This document shows, in pieces, positions 1-7,819 of a DNA stretch of 64,000 nucleotides. Position numbers and translations under genes: made by a program. This DNA is from Arenibacter arenosicollis (GTDB lineage: Bacteria; Bacteroidota; Bacteroidia; Flavobacteriales; Flavobacteriaceae), in contig NZ_JACLHY010000015.1 in NCBI RefSeq assembly GCF_014397245.1, positions 53,629 through 117,628 on the forward strand, read 5' to 3'. How positions within the stretch are numbered: the stretch's first letter is position 1; every line of letters begins with the position of its first letter. The notes beneath the pieces were generated by a model that ran no database searches, was not told the origin of the DNA, and was given only the letters and a program-made list of their open reading frames with translations.

Positions 1-2
1 TG

Positions 3-188
3 CTTGCAATTTTCACCTACGGATTCGATGTAGCCAATGAAAATTTCAAAAAATACGGTTTGGACCTGCATACACTGAGCGATTACGATTATTTAATTCA
101 ACAGGCCTCGGATACAAATTATATCAAGGAGAATCAACTAAAAACTTTACTAGAGTGGAAAAGCAGCCCCTCTACATGGCAATCATAA
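3..188 (+). CDS. pyrE: Orotate phosphoribosyltransferase, C-terminal end (partial)
   Basis: The window opens inside this gene; only the last 61 codons are present, ending in TAA. The peptide begins LAIFTYGFDVA and ends PSTWQS, resembling the C-terminal end of flavobacterial PyrE, which makes orotidine 5'-monophosphate from orotate and PRPP in pyrimidine synthesis. The PRPP-binding loop would lie upstream of the window. The following SRPBCC gene starts 3 bp after the stop, and this pair followed by birA is a usual flavobacterial order. The identification rests on this short fragment plus gene order. Confidence 0.75.
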   Translation, partial: LAIFTYGFDVANENFKKYGLDLHTLSDYDYLIQQASDTNYIKENQLKTLLEWKSSPSTWQS

Positions 189-191
189 ATT

Positions 192-584
192 ATGTACTTA
201 GAAACACCAAAGAAAAAAGTTAATAAAAGCGGTAAGGAAGTTTTTGATTTTCTTAACGACGTGAAGAATTTTGAAACTCTTATGCCACAAAACATCAGTA
301 AGTTTGAGGTAATCAATGAGAACCGTTTTTTGTTTGCCCTCACTGGAATGCCGGAAATTGTTCTTCAAAAGAAACATCAAACGCCTTATTCCCAATTAAC
401 TTTTGGTGCTGCAAGTGACAAATTACCCTTTACCTTAACAGCGGATATTACGGAAATAAATGATAATGAAAGTGAAGTGGCCCTAAGTTTTGAGGGCGAG
501 TTCAATGCAATGATGGCAATGATGATAAAATCACCCATCAACAATTTCATTGGAACACTATCCGAAAATCTTTCCAAATTATAG
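192..584 (+). CDS. SRPBCC (START-like) domain protein
   Basis: A 130-residue cytosolic protein with no signal peptide. The layout is that of a small SRPBCC fold: an N-terminal strand with a 'FDFLNDVKNFETLMP' helix, a run of alternating strands, and a C-terminal helix (residues about 104-130) that would close the hydrophobic cavity. Such proteins bind hydrophobic ligands; the ligand here cannot be told. It starts 3 bp after the pyrE stop, so it is probably co-transcribed and translationally coupled. Its conserved place beside pyrE in flavobacteria does not by itself show a pyrimidine role. Confidence 0.75.
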   Translation: MYLETPKKKVNKSGKEVFDFLNDVKNFETLMPQNISKFEVINENRFLFALTGMPEIVLQKKHQTPYSQLTFGAASDKLPFTLTADITEINDNESEVALSFEGEFNAMMAMMIKSPINNFIGTLSENLSKL

Positions 585-603
585 GTAATCCTATATTTTA
601 GTC

Positions 604-1335
604 CTAATACAATAGTTTCACTTCTTTTAGGTTAAACTCCTTTAGAATGTTGTCTTCCATTAAAATCTTTAGCTTTCCACCACTGGAAACCCCTTTTATA
701 AAGCCCATAAACATCTCATTATCCTGATCAGTAAAAGTGGAGGGCTTGTCCTTTCTAAAAAGTTTTGTCTCATACAGTTCAAAAAGACGCTTTTGTTGCC
801 CTTCCCCGCTTTTCCCAAGCAATCCTTTTAGGTTTTCTACAATACTAAGAAGTAGTTCCTCCAGGTTGAATGTTCTTCCCAATAATAGCTTTAAAGAGGA
901 TACATTGGGCAGGTTATTGAACGTTAATTGATTTACATTTAAACCGATTCCGATAATAGATGCCTGAATATGTTGTCCGGACAAAATATTTTCAATGAGA
1001 ATTCCACAAATCTTGGAATGTCCTGACATAATGTCGTTAGGCCATTTAATCTTTAGATCAGGTACTTGAAGTTGGGATAATGTTTCGTAAATTGCCAACG
1101 AAACACAAATATTTAAGACAAATTGATCAACGACCCGAATGTCTTGAGGCTTAACTAAAACACTAAAGGTCAGGTTTTTACCAGGTTCAGAAAGCCAATT
1201 TGTTCCCATTTGCCCACGACCTTTCAATTGGGAATGGGCCATTACCACCGTAAAATCCCCTAGATTTTTGTTGAACATCAGATCCTTTAAATAGGCATTT
1301 GTGGAGTCCGTGGCACTAAGTTTGATTAATTGCAT
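604..1335 (-). CDS. birA: Biotin--[acetyl-CoA-carboxylase] ligase
   Basis: A 243-residue biotin protein ligase, which activates biotin with ATP and attaches it to the BCCP lysine of biotin carboxylases. Visible signatures are GRGQMGTNW (residues 39-47, the biotinyl-AMP loop), KWPND (97-101) and KICGILIE (108-115). The N-terminal helix-turn-helix of E. coli BirA is absent, so this is a monofunctional enzyme without the repressor role. It converges with the SRPBCC gene (19 bp apart) and diverges from rsfS across 93 bp. Confidence 0.93.
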   Translation of the reverse strand: MQLIKLSATDSTNAYLKDLMFNKNLGDFTVVMAHSQLKGRGQMGTNWLSEPGKNLTFSVLVKPQDIRVVDQFVLNICVSLAIYETLSQLQVPDLKIKWPNDIMSGHSKICGILIENILSGQHIQASIIGIGLNVNQLTFNNLPNVSSLKLLLGRTFNLEELLLSIVENLKGLLGKSGEGQQKRLFELYETKLFRKDKPSTFTDQDNEMFMGFIKGVSSGGKLKILMEDNILKEFNLKEVKLLY

Positions 1336-1400
1336 TTACAATCTTATGATTATTATATAATGTATTGTTAAAAACAATAGTTAAAAAAACAAAAAAATAA

Positions 1401-1408
1401 TAACTTTG
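1401..1408 (+). promoter_or_regulatory. Candidate -7 box of the rsfS-ftsH operon
   Basis: TAACTTTG fits the Bacteroidota -7 consensus TAnnTTTG and lies about 20 bp before the rsfS start. No good -33 TTTG is found at the expected 19-bp spacing; the upstream sequence is nearly all A and T. Proposed from position and one box only. Confidence 0.4.
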
Positions 1409-1428
1409 TAAAAATTTAAAATTTTTGA

Positions 1429-1806
1429 ATGCAGAAAAGGAAAAGTAGCGCAGATGAGTTAATTGCCTTAATTTTAAGTGGAATAGAAGAGGTTAAAGGA
1501 CATGATATAAATTTACTTGATCTAAGAGATATTGAGAATACTGTTTGTGACTACTTTATTATTTGTAATGGTACTTCCAACACACATGTAAACGCCATTG
1601 TAGGCTCCATCCAAAAAACCGTTAGTAAAGCAATTCAAGACAAACCTTGGCATGTAGAAGGTTCGGATAATGCCGAATGGGTTTTAATGGACTACGTAAA
1701 CGTAGTGGTACATGTATTTCAAAAACAAGTGAGAGAATATTATGATATAGAAGGACTTTGGGGAGATGCCAAAGTAACATCAGTTGAAAGTAGCTTCAAA
1801 CAGTAA
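1429..1806 (+). CDS. rsfS: Ribosome silencing factor RsfS
   Basis: A 125-residue RsfS/Iojap-family protein. It binds ribosomal protein uL14 on the large subunit and blocks joining with the small subunit, lowering translation in starvation. Family features seen are 'LLDLRDIENTVCDYFIIC' in the N-terminal half, 'PWHVEG' followed by 'WVLMDYVNVVVHVF', and 'YYDIEGLWGDA' near the C-terminus. It opens an operon: ftsH begins 9 bp after its stop, and LUD, cdsA, psd and ACBP follow on the same strand. Confidence 0.93.
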   Translation: MQKRKSSADELIALILSGIEEVKGHDINLLDLRDIENTVCDYFIICNGTSNTHVNAIVGSIQKTVSKAIQDKPWHVEGSDNAEWVLMDYVNVVVHVFQKQVREYYDIEGLWGDAKVTSVESSFKQ

Positions 1807-1815
1807 AAAAAAATA

Positions 1816-3846
1816 ATGGCAAAAGAAAATAATACAAGTCCCAAAAAACCCAAATTCAATACTTGGTGGATATATGGCTTAATAGCGATATTATTAATTG
1901 GTTTTCAATTTTTCGGTAGCGGAAACTTTGCAAATACCAAAAAAGCAAGTACCTCCGAACTTCAGGAGTATCTGAGAAATGGGGATATTAGAAAAATATT
2001 GGTCATCACCAATACTAGACAAGCAAAAATCTTCCTAACGGAAGAAGCTTTAAACAAGGAGGTTCACAAGGATGTTTCTGATCAACCTTTTTCATTGACT
2101 GCCACTGCCACACCACAGTATATAGTAAACTATGGAGATCAGCAGAATTTTGAAAACGAAATCAATGATATTAAAAAGGAAAACAATTTAGATACGGAGC
2201 TTACGTACGACCAGGAATCCAATGTACTCACCGAACTTCTATTAACACTACTTCCATTTGTGCTCATCATAGGTATTTGGATATACCTAATGCGACGTAT
2301 GTCCGGTGGTGCCGGTGGTGGTGCAGGAGGACAGATATTCAACATTGGAAAATCCAAAGCCAAACTGTTTGATGAAAAAACAGATACAAGAACCTCATTT
2401 AAAGATGTTGCGGGATTGGAAGGTGCCAAGGAAGAGGTAGAGGAAATAGTAGAGTTCTTGAGAAATCCGGATAAATACACTTCCTTAGGTGGTAAAATTC
2501 CTAAAGGTGCACTATTGGTAGGCCCTCCAGGAACCGGTAAAACCTTGTTGGCCAAAGCAGTTGCAGGAGAAGCGAAAGTTCCTTTCTTTTCTCTTTCTGG
2601 TTCAGATTTCGTTGAAATGTTCGTGGGAGTAGGAGCTTCTAGGGTAAGGGACTTATTTAAACAAGCCAAAGACAAATCCCCTGCCATTATTTTTATTGAT
2701 GAGATCGATGCCATTGGTAGAGCCAGAGGCAAGAATAATTTCACAGGCTCCAATGACGAAAGGGAAAACACCTTGAATCAATTATTAACGGAGATGGATG
2801 GTTTTGGCACCAACACCAATGTTATAGTATTGGCGGCTACGAACCGTGCAGATGTATTAGACAAGGCATTAATGAGAGCTGGTCGATTTGACAGACAGAT
2901 ATATGTTGACCTTCCGGATATTAGGGAGCGTAAGGAAATTTTCGAAGTTCACTTAAGACCCATAAAAACGGCCGAAACATTGGACTTGGATTTTCTAGCA
3001 AAACAAACTCCTGGTTTTTCAGGTGCCGATATTGCCAATGTTTGTAACGAAGCGGCATTGATCGCAGCCCGTAAAGAAAAGAAAGCGGTGACCAAACAAG
3101 ACTTTTTGGATGCCGTGGATAGGATTGTTGGCGGTTTAGAGAAAAAGAATAAAATAATCACCCCCGGTGAAAAGAAAACCATTGCCTATCACGAAGCGGG
3201 ACACGCAACAGTAAGCTGGATGTTGGAACACGCCGCACCGCTTGTAAAAGTAACTATAGTACCTAGAGGCCAATCTCTTGGTGCAGCATGGTATTTGCCT
3301 GAAGAACGCTTAATTGTTCGCCCAGATCAAATGAAAGATGAAATGTGCGCTACCTTGGGAGGTAGAGCTGCTGAAAAAGTAATCTTTGACCAGATATCCA
3401 CAGGTGCACTTAGCGATTTGGAAAAAGTAACCAAGCAAGCTAGGGCCATGGTAACCATTTACGGTTTAAATGATGAGATAGGAAATTTAACCTATTACGA
3501 TTCATCCGGTCAAAATGAATACGGTTTCTCCAAACCCTATAGCGAGCAGACCGCATTGACCATAGACAAAGAGATTTCCAAGCTTATTGAGGAGCAGTAT
3601 GTGAGAGCGGTTGAGTTATTATCCCAAAACAAAGATAAACTTACCGAATTGGCAGAGCGATTATTGGAAAAAGAAGTTATATTTAAGGACGATTTGGAAA
3701 AGATTTTCGGTAAACGCCTTTTTGAAAGAGACAAGAGGATGGAAGCTGAGGAAGCGGCCGAAAAAGAAGAAAAAGCCAATGCTGCCGAAAAAGAAGAAAA
3801 AGCCAAAAAGGATACTCCAAAATCGGAAACAGAAATAAAAAAATAA
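1816..3846 (+). CDS. ftsH: ATP-dependent zinc metalloprotease FtsH
   Basis: A 676-residue inner-membrane AAA+ protease that extracts and degrades misfolded membrane proteins and short-lived regulators. Order: transmembrane helix at about 16-34, a periplasmic segment, a second helix at about 140-160 followed by a Gly-rich linker, then the AAA+ domain with Walker A GPPGTGKT (from residue 236), Walker B '[11 protein letters not shown]' and the SRH region '[14 protein letters not shown]'. The M41 protease domain has the zinc motif HEAGH (from residue 459). The last 45 residues or so are a charged Glu/Lys/Ala tail, usual for the family. Full length; the start lies 9 bp after rsfS. Confidence 0.97.
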   Translation: MAKENNTSPKKPKFNTWWIYGLIAILLIGFQFFGSGNFANTKKASTSELQEYLRNGDIRKILVITNTRQAKIFLTEEALNKEVHKDVSDQPFSLTATATPQYIVNYGDQQNFENEINDIKKENNLDTELTYDQESNVLTELLLTLLPFVLIIGIWIYLMRRMSGGAGGGAGGQIFNIGKSKAKLFDEKTDTRTSFKDVAGLEGAKEEVEEIVEFLRNPDKYTSLGGKIPKGALLVGPPGTGKTLLAKAVAGEAKVPFFSLSGSDFVEMFVGVGASRVRDLFKQAKDKSPAIIFIDEIDAIGRARGKNNFTGSNDERENTLNQLLTEMDGFGTNTNVIVLAATNRADVLDKALMRAGRFDRQIYVDLPDIRERKEIFEVHLRPIKTAETLDLDFLAKQTPGFSGADIANVCNEAALIAARKEKKAVTKQDFLDAVDRIVGGLEKKNKIITPGEKKTIAYHEAGHATVSWMLEHAAPLVKVTIVPRGQSLGAAWYLPEERLIVRPDQMKDEMCATLGGRAAEKVIFDQISTGALSDLEKVTKQARAMVTIYGLNDEIGNLTYYDSSGQNEYGFSKPYSEQTALTIDKEISKLIEEQYVRAVELLSQNKDKLTELAERLLEKEVIFKDDLEKIFGKRLFERDKRMEAEEAAEKEEKANAAEKEEKAKKDTPKSETEIKK

Positions 3847-3906
3847 AACAATAAATAATTCGTTGTTCTTAAAGACTAAGGGACCAAAGGAGCGTTTTAG
3901 ATATTA

Positions 3907-4518
3907 ATGGGATTATTTGATAAACTTTTTGGGGGAGGAAAAAGAAGGGTTTCCAAAGAAACGGTGGAAACAAGAGGGCAGCATATGCCCGACTTAAATA
4001 TTCCCGTTGACGAAAAGTTTACCATTAATTTTAAACACAACGGTGGAAAGTTCTTGTATTGCGATTCGATCAATGAGGTATTTACCAATTTGGACAATAT
4101 AATTATTGAGAATGAATGGCAGGACCAGACCTTTTTTTCGATGGATAAAAGGTTGGAAGATAAATTTTCAAAACAAGAAATAAATTTCACCGATCACCCC
4201 AATAAGAGCGAAATATTCTTTACCACCTGTGAACATTTGATTGCCCAGAACGGCTCCATCTTAGTTTGCTCCAATCAATTAAAAGAAAGAAAACTTCACG
4301 AATTACCTGCAAATGTTATTGTTTTTGCCACCACCAGCCAAATGGTAGAATCTATTGGGGAGGGACTTAAAACAATAAAAAAGAAGTATAAAAATGTAAT
4401 TCCGGCCAACATTACCACCATAAAACATTTTCAACCAACGGCTGAAAATTCTGACGATTTCTTAACTTACGGAAGTAGTTCTAAAAATCTTTACCTTTTA
4501 CTTCTGGAAGACTTATAA
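3907..4518 (+). CDS. LUD-domain protein (LutC/YkgG family)
   Basis: A 203-residue protein of the LUD family, whose LutB/LutC members act with iron-sulfur subunits in lactate oxidation. Its start MGLFDKLFGGGKRR is typical of single-domain flavobacterial members, and the middle carries 'FTTCEHLIAQNGSILVCS' and 'VIVFATTSQMV', matching the substrate-binding half of LUD domains. No lutA or lutB gene is near, so a lactate role is not supported here. Its stop lies 1 bp before the cdsA start and ftsH ends 60 bp upstream. Confidence 0.78.
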   Translation: MGLFDKLFGGGKRRVSKETVETRGQHMPDLNIPVDEKFTINFKHNGGKFLYCDSINEVFTNLDNIIIENEWQDQTFFSMDKRLEDKFSKQEINFTDHPNKSEIFFTTCEHLIAQNGSILVCSNQLKERKLHELPANVIVFATTSQMVESIGEGLKTIKKKYKNVIPANITTIKHFQPTAENSDDFLTYGSSSKNLYLLLLEDL

Positions 4519-4519
4519 C

Positions 4520-5323
4520 ATGAGAGAAATTTTAAGGCGCTTACTTACAGGTGCGGTCTATGTAATTTTACTACTTTCCGCCGTATTTCTAAGCACCGAT
4601 GCGTTTGACTTTTTGTTTATGACTTTTGGTCTCGCCTGTCTCTACGAGTACAAACGCATGATCAAACTTCCTGGCTACCACATTTTTATTGCTTATTTGG
4701 CACTCTGGTGGACATATATATATCTGATTAATGATAAGATTCTCATTAATATTTTGATGTTCATTACAATATCCATTAATTTTATACTGTTGTACTACCT
4801 CTTTTCAGGAAAGGAAAAATTGTTCAACTCTTTGCAAAAATTTATAATTGGTTTGTTTTATATAGGGGGAGGTTGTATTTTCCTAACTATGATTCCCTAT
4901 AAGGATAATGAATTTGCACAGTTTCTGATCATGGGAGTATTTATCCTTATTTGGGTAAACGATACTTTTGCCTACTTGGTTGGCAAAAGTATAGGTCGTA
5001 ATAAATTGTTCCCTTCCATTTCCCCCAAAAAAACAATAGAGGGAGCAGTAGGAGGTTTTGTTTTTGCATTGGCAGCATCATATTTTTTGTCGAAATATGA
5101 AACCAATATTTCGCTGGTGCAATGGTTAATTCTGGCATCGGTCATTGTATTGACAGGAAGTTTGGGCGACCTTATAGAATCTAAATTTAAAAGAGCCGCA
5201 GGCGTCAAAGATAGTGGAGCCATTTTGCCGGGACATGGTGGAATGCTGGATAGATTGGACAGTTTAGTGTTTGCTGCACCTTTTGCATATTTAACTTTAA
5301 TTATTTTTTCGCATGTTTCATAG
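4520..5323 (+). CDS. cdsA: Phosphatidate cytidylyltransferase
   Basis: A 267-residue polytopic membrane enzyme that makes CDP-diacylglycerol from phosphatidate and CTP, the branch point of phospholipid synthesis. The family signature near the C-terminus is clear: 'SKFKRAAGVKDSGAILPG' followed by HGGMLDRLD, holding the Asp and His/Gly residues that coordinate metal and CTP. About seven or eight hydrophobic helices precede it. The start is 1 bp after the LUD stop, and the last 11 bp overlap the psd start, suggesting translational coupling with the next enzyme group of the pathway. Confidence 0.95.
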   Translation: MREILRRLLTGAVYVILLLSAVFLSTDAFDFLFMTFGLACLYEYKRMIKLPGYHIFIAYLALWWTYIYLINDKILINILMFITISINFILLYYLFSGKEKLFNSLQKFIIGLFYIGGGCIFLTMIPYKDNEFAQFLIMGVFILIWVNDTFAYLVGKSIGRNKLFPSISPKKTIEGAVGGFVFALAASYFLSKYETNISLVQWLILASVIVLTGSLGDLIESKFKRAAGVKDSGAILPGHGGMLDRLDSLVFAAPFAYLTLIIFSHVS

Positions 5324-5987
5324 AGAAGGACAAAAAATCATTATAACAACCTTTATTATAGTTTGTTCCATTATAATATTGGCCAATTTTTTCGTGTACA
5401 TCACGTGGCTAAAATTTGTTCTTCAAATTACCTCACTGGTAATACTTATTCTAATCCTACAGTTCTTTAGAAATCCCAAACGAAATGCATCCAAAAGTTT
5501 TGATGAAATATTAGCGCCTGTAGATGGTAAAGTGGTTGTTATTGAAGAAGTGGAGGAAACAGAATATTTTAAGGACAAACGTATCCAGGTATCAATTTTT
5601 ATGTCTCCGATTAATGTGCATGTTACTAGATACCCGGTAAGTGGACTTATTAAATTCTCCAAATATCATGCTGGAAAATATCTAGTAGCCTGGCACCCTA
5701 AGTCCAGTGAGGAGAATGAAAGAACTACAGTAGTCATAAATACCCCAAAGTTTGGGGACATACTATACCGCCAAATCGCCGGCGCTATGGCCCGCCGTAT
5801 TGTTAACTATGCGGAAGTTGGGGAAAGTGTTCATCAGGGCGAAGATGCTGGATTTATTAAATTTGGCTCTAGAGTAGATTTGTTCTTACCTTTGAATAGT
5901 GCAATTACCGTAAAACTGCACCAAAAAGTAACAGGGGCAAAAACATGTATTGCAACTACAAGGGTTCAAAAAGAAAATGAAGACTGA
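5313..5987 (+). CDS. psd: Phosphatidylserine decarboxylase proenzyme
   Basis: A 224-residue short-form (archaeal/Bacteroidota type) decarboxylase making phosphatidylethanolamine. Two membrane helices occupy about residues 8-50. The core motif 'SIFMSPINVHVTRYP' is followed by the self-cleavage site FGS at Gly185-Ser186, where the proenzyme would split into beta and alpha chains and Ser186 become the pyruvoyl group. It overlaps cdsA by 11 bp upstream and the ACBP gene by 11 bp downstream, so the lipid genes form a compressed unit. Confidence 0.94.
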   Translation: MFHREGQKIIITTFIIVCSIIILANFFVYITWLKFVLQITSLVILILILQFFRNPKRNASKSFDEILAPVDGKVVVIEEVEETEYFKDKRIQVSIFMSPINVHVTRYPVSGLIKFSKYHAGKYLVAWHPKSSEENERTTVVINTPKFGDILYRQIAGAMARRIVNYAEVGESVHQGEDAGFIKFGSRVDLFLPLNSAITVKLHQKVTGAKTCIATTRVQKENED

Positions 5988-6246
5988 TAAACTAAATAAA
6001 GAATTTATAGCAGCGGTCGATTTCATTAATGATTACAACGACCCCCTCCCTGCTGATCTTCTATTAAAATTATATGCCTATTTTAAAATTGCAAACCGCA
6101 ATTTCAGCCATCCGGGAAGCAGGACTCCTCTGATAAATGCTTTTAAAGCCAATGCCCTTATCCAGGCCAAAAACGTAAGTATAGAACAAGCCATGGAACG
6201 TTATATAGAATTGGTGGACAAAGAAGTTCGAAAGATCAAGAAATAG
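5977..6246 (+). CDS. Acyl-CoA-binding protein (ACBP family)
   Basis: An 89-residue four-helix protein. The helix-2 to helix-4 pattern of acyl-CoA-binding proteins is visible: 'LLKLYAYFKIAN' then 'AFKANALIQAKNVSIEQAM' and 'YIELVDKEV'. ACBPs carry long-chain acyl-CoA esters in the cytosol. I chose the ATG at 5977 rather than an in-frame TTG at 5950 because it removes a non-homologous basic extension. The gene begins inside the psd end, so it may supply or buffer acyl-CoA for the lipid genes it is fused to transcriptionally; that role is inference. Confidence 0.85.
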   Translation: MKTDKLNKEFIAAVDFINDYNDPLPADLLLKLYAYFKIANRNFSHPGSRTPLINAFKANALIQAKNVSIEQAMERYIELVDKEVRKIKK

Positions 6247-6309
6247 GGAATTAACTTTAAAAGACCCCTTTGCTAAACCTTTAAATACAAATAATAATAC
6301 TTACAAGCC

Positions 6310-7578
6310 TTAAGAAACCATATTCAATTGGTTTTCCTTATTTTCAAAATAGGTAAAGTATATTCCGCCAATAATTGTAACAAGGAAATAAGCACCTACC
6401 CATAGATTTCCCCATGGAAGGTAAGTATTTAACCCAAACCAATCCCCAAAATAGGCTAGCCATAAAATTCCTGCCATTCCCCTAAGCAACTCTATCATAA
6501 CCGCATACTTTTTCCTATCCATAAGAGTGGTATACCCATAGATTCCTACAAAAATAAAACCACTGAAAACCAATAGACCATTAAAACCTATTTCGGTATA
6601 ATTAAAGAACATAAACATCATTAAGCCCAAACTGGCCAGCATTTGAAAAATAGCATATTGCTTCAACCTATTGGTTGCATATGATTCATATCTTTTAAAG
6701 TCGTAAACATCCTCAATAATAGCAATAGGATACCGCTCCTTAACATCATTCGGTCTCCAGCCCGTGGGCATAAACCAAATGCGTAATTTATCCCTTAAAC
6801 TTCTCGTTCGCCATGCATCCTGCATTATCCTCCATAGATGTTGAAAATTTATAATTACTGGATTCCAGGTTCCGACAGGCTTCAACACTCCGAATTGGGG
6901 AGGAACCTCGTCCAATTCCTCCTGAAATGTACCAAACATACGATCCCAAACGCAAAGTATTTGTCCTAGGTTTTTATCTATGTATTCCGGATTTATGGCG
7001 TGATGTACCCGGTGCTGTGATGGGGTAACCAATATATATTCCAACCAACCCATCTTTCCAATATGCCTGGTATGGTACCAAAACTGGGCAAACAAATGTA
7101 TAGGGGCCAAAATGGCTATTATTAAATGCGGAACTCCCAAAATTGCCGCTGGGATTAGGAACAAGGAAAAAAAGCCTATCAGATTACTAATAGGTTGTCT
7201 AAGGGCACAGGCCAAATTAAACTCCTCACTGCTGTGGTGAATTACATGCTGATTCCAAAAAATATTTATATTATGGCTTAACCTATGATTCCAGTAACCG
7301 GCAAAATCGAGAACTATAAAAGCTAGGAGCCAAACCAGCCATGTAGCCTTAATTTCGGTAATTGCCAAATGTTCCAGCAAGTAAGGATAGGAAACTACGA
7401 CCAAAGCAAGCCCCAATGTATCCTTTATTATATTGGTAAGTCCAGAACTAATACTGGAAACCGTGTCCATAACCTTATGCATCTGTTTCTTTACAAAATA
7501 GCCATAGGTTATTTCTATAGTCAAAAGGATTACAAAAAATGGGATGGCGTATAGAAGTGCCGTCGCGTAGGTTTCCAT
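6310..7578 (-). CDS. Sterol desaturase / fatty acid hydroxylase family protein
   Basis: A 422-residue membrane protein with the three histidine boxes of the di-iron hydroxylase family: HRLSH (98-102), HVIHH (111-115) and HRVHH (189-193). These boxes bind two irons that activate oxygen for C-H hydroxylation or desaturation. Helices flank the boxes, and a C-terminal third (about 300-415) adds four more helices, giving a longer protein than the minimal family member. The substrate (sterol-like, fatty acid, carotenoid or ether lipid) cannot be read from sequence. It stands alone, convergent with the lipid operon. Confidence 0.88.
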   Translation of the reverse strand: METYATALLYAIPFFVILLTIEITYGYFVKKQMHKVMDTVSSISSGLTNIIKDTLGLALVVVSYPYLLEHLAITEIKATWLVWLLAFIVLDFAGYWNHRLSHNINIFWNQHVIHHSSEEFNLACALRQPISNLIGFFSLFLIPAAILGVPHLIIAILAPIHLFAQFWYHTRHIGKMGWLEYILVTPSQHRVHHAINPEYIDKNLGQILCVWDRMFGTFQEELDEVPPQFGVLKPVGTWNPVIINFQHLWRIMQDAWRTRSLRDKLRIWFMPTGWRPNDVKERYPIAIIEDVYDFKRYESYATNRLKQYAIFQMLASLGLMMFMFFNYTEIGFNGLLVFSGFIFVGIYGYTTLMDRKKYAVMIELLRGMAGILWLAYFGDWFGLNTYLPWGNLWVGAYFLVTIIGGIYFTYFENKENQLNMVS

Positions 7579-7606
7579 TGATCAAAGTTAATTGTATAGG
7601 CTCCAA

Positions 7607-7614
7607 CAAATATA
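7607..7614 (-). promoter_or_regulatory. Candidate -7 box for the hydroxylase gene
   Basis: On the minus strand this reads TATATTTG, a match to TAnnTTTG, about 29 bp upstream of the hydroxylase start. No convincing -33 TTTG is seen at 19 bp, so support is partial. Confidence 0.4.
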
Positions 7615-7819
7615 GCGAAAATGGTTGTTCCTTTATTCTATATGGTACTACTCCCCTACACAAACCACTCATAATGTTACTTTTAAATCCATAAAGTTGA
7701 TCTAAGTATGGACCAAACAGAACTCCCCCATCTTAGAACTAAAGGATCCTTGACAAAAGCTTTTGTTTTCAATCCAATAAAGAATAAATTAGTCCTATAT
7801 ACTTTATATTGGCCTTTAA

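Noticed and set aside
2139..2771. A 210-residue frame antisense to ftsH
   Set aside because: It lies wholly opposite the conserved AAA+ domain of FtsH; its Ser/Pro/Leu-rich translation is the complement of conserved codons and shows no domain.
5950..5976. A TTG start for the ACBP gene giving 9 more residues
   Set aside because: The extra residues are basic and non-homologous, while the ATG at 5977 gives the normal ACBP length.
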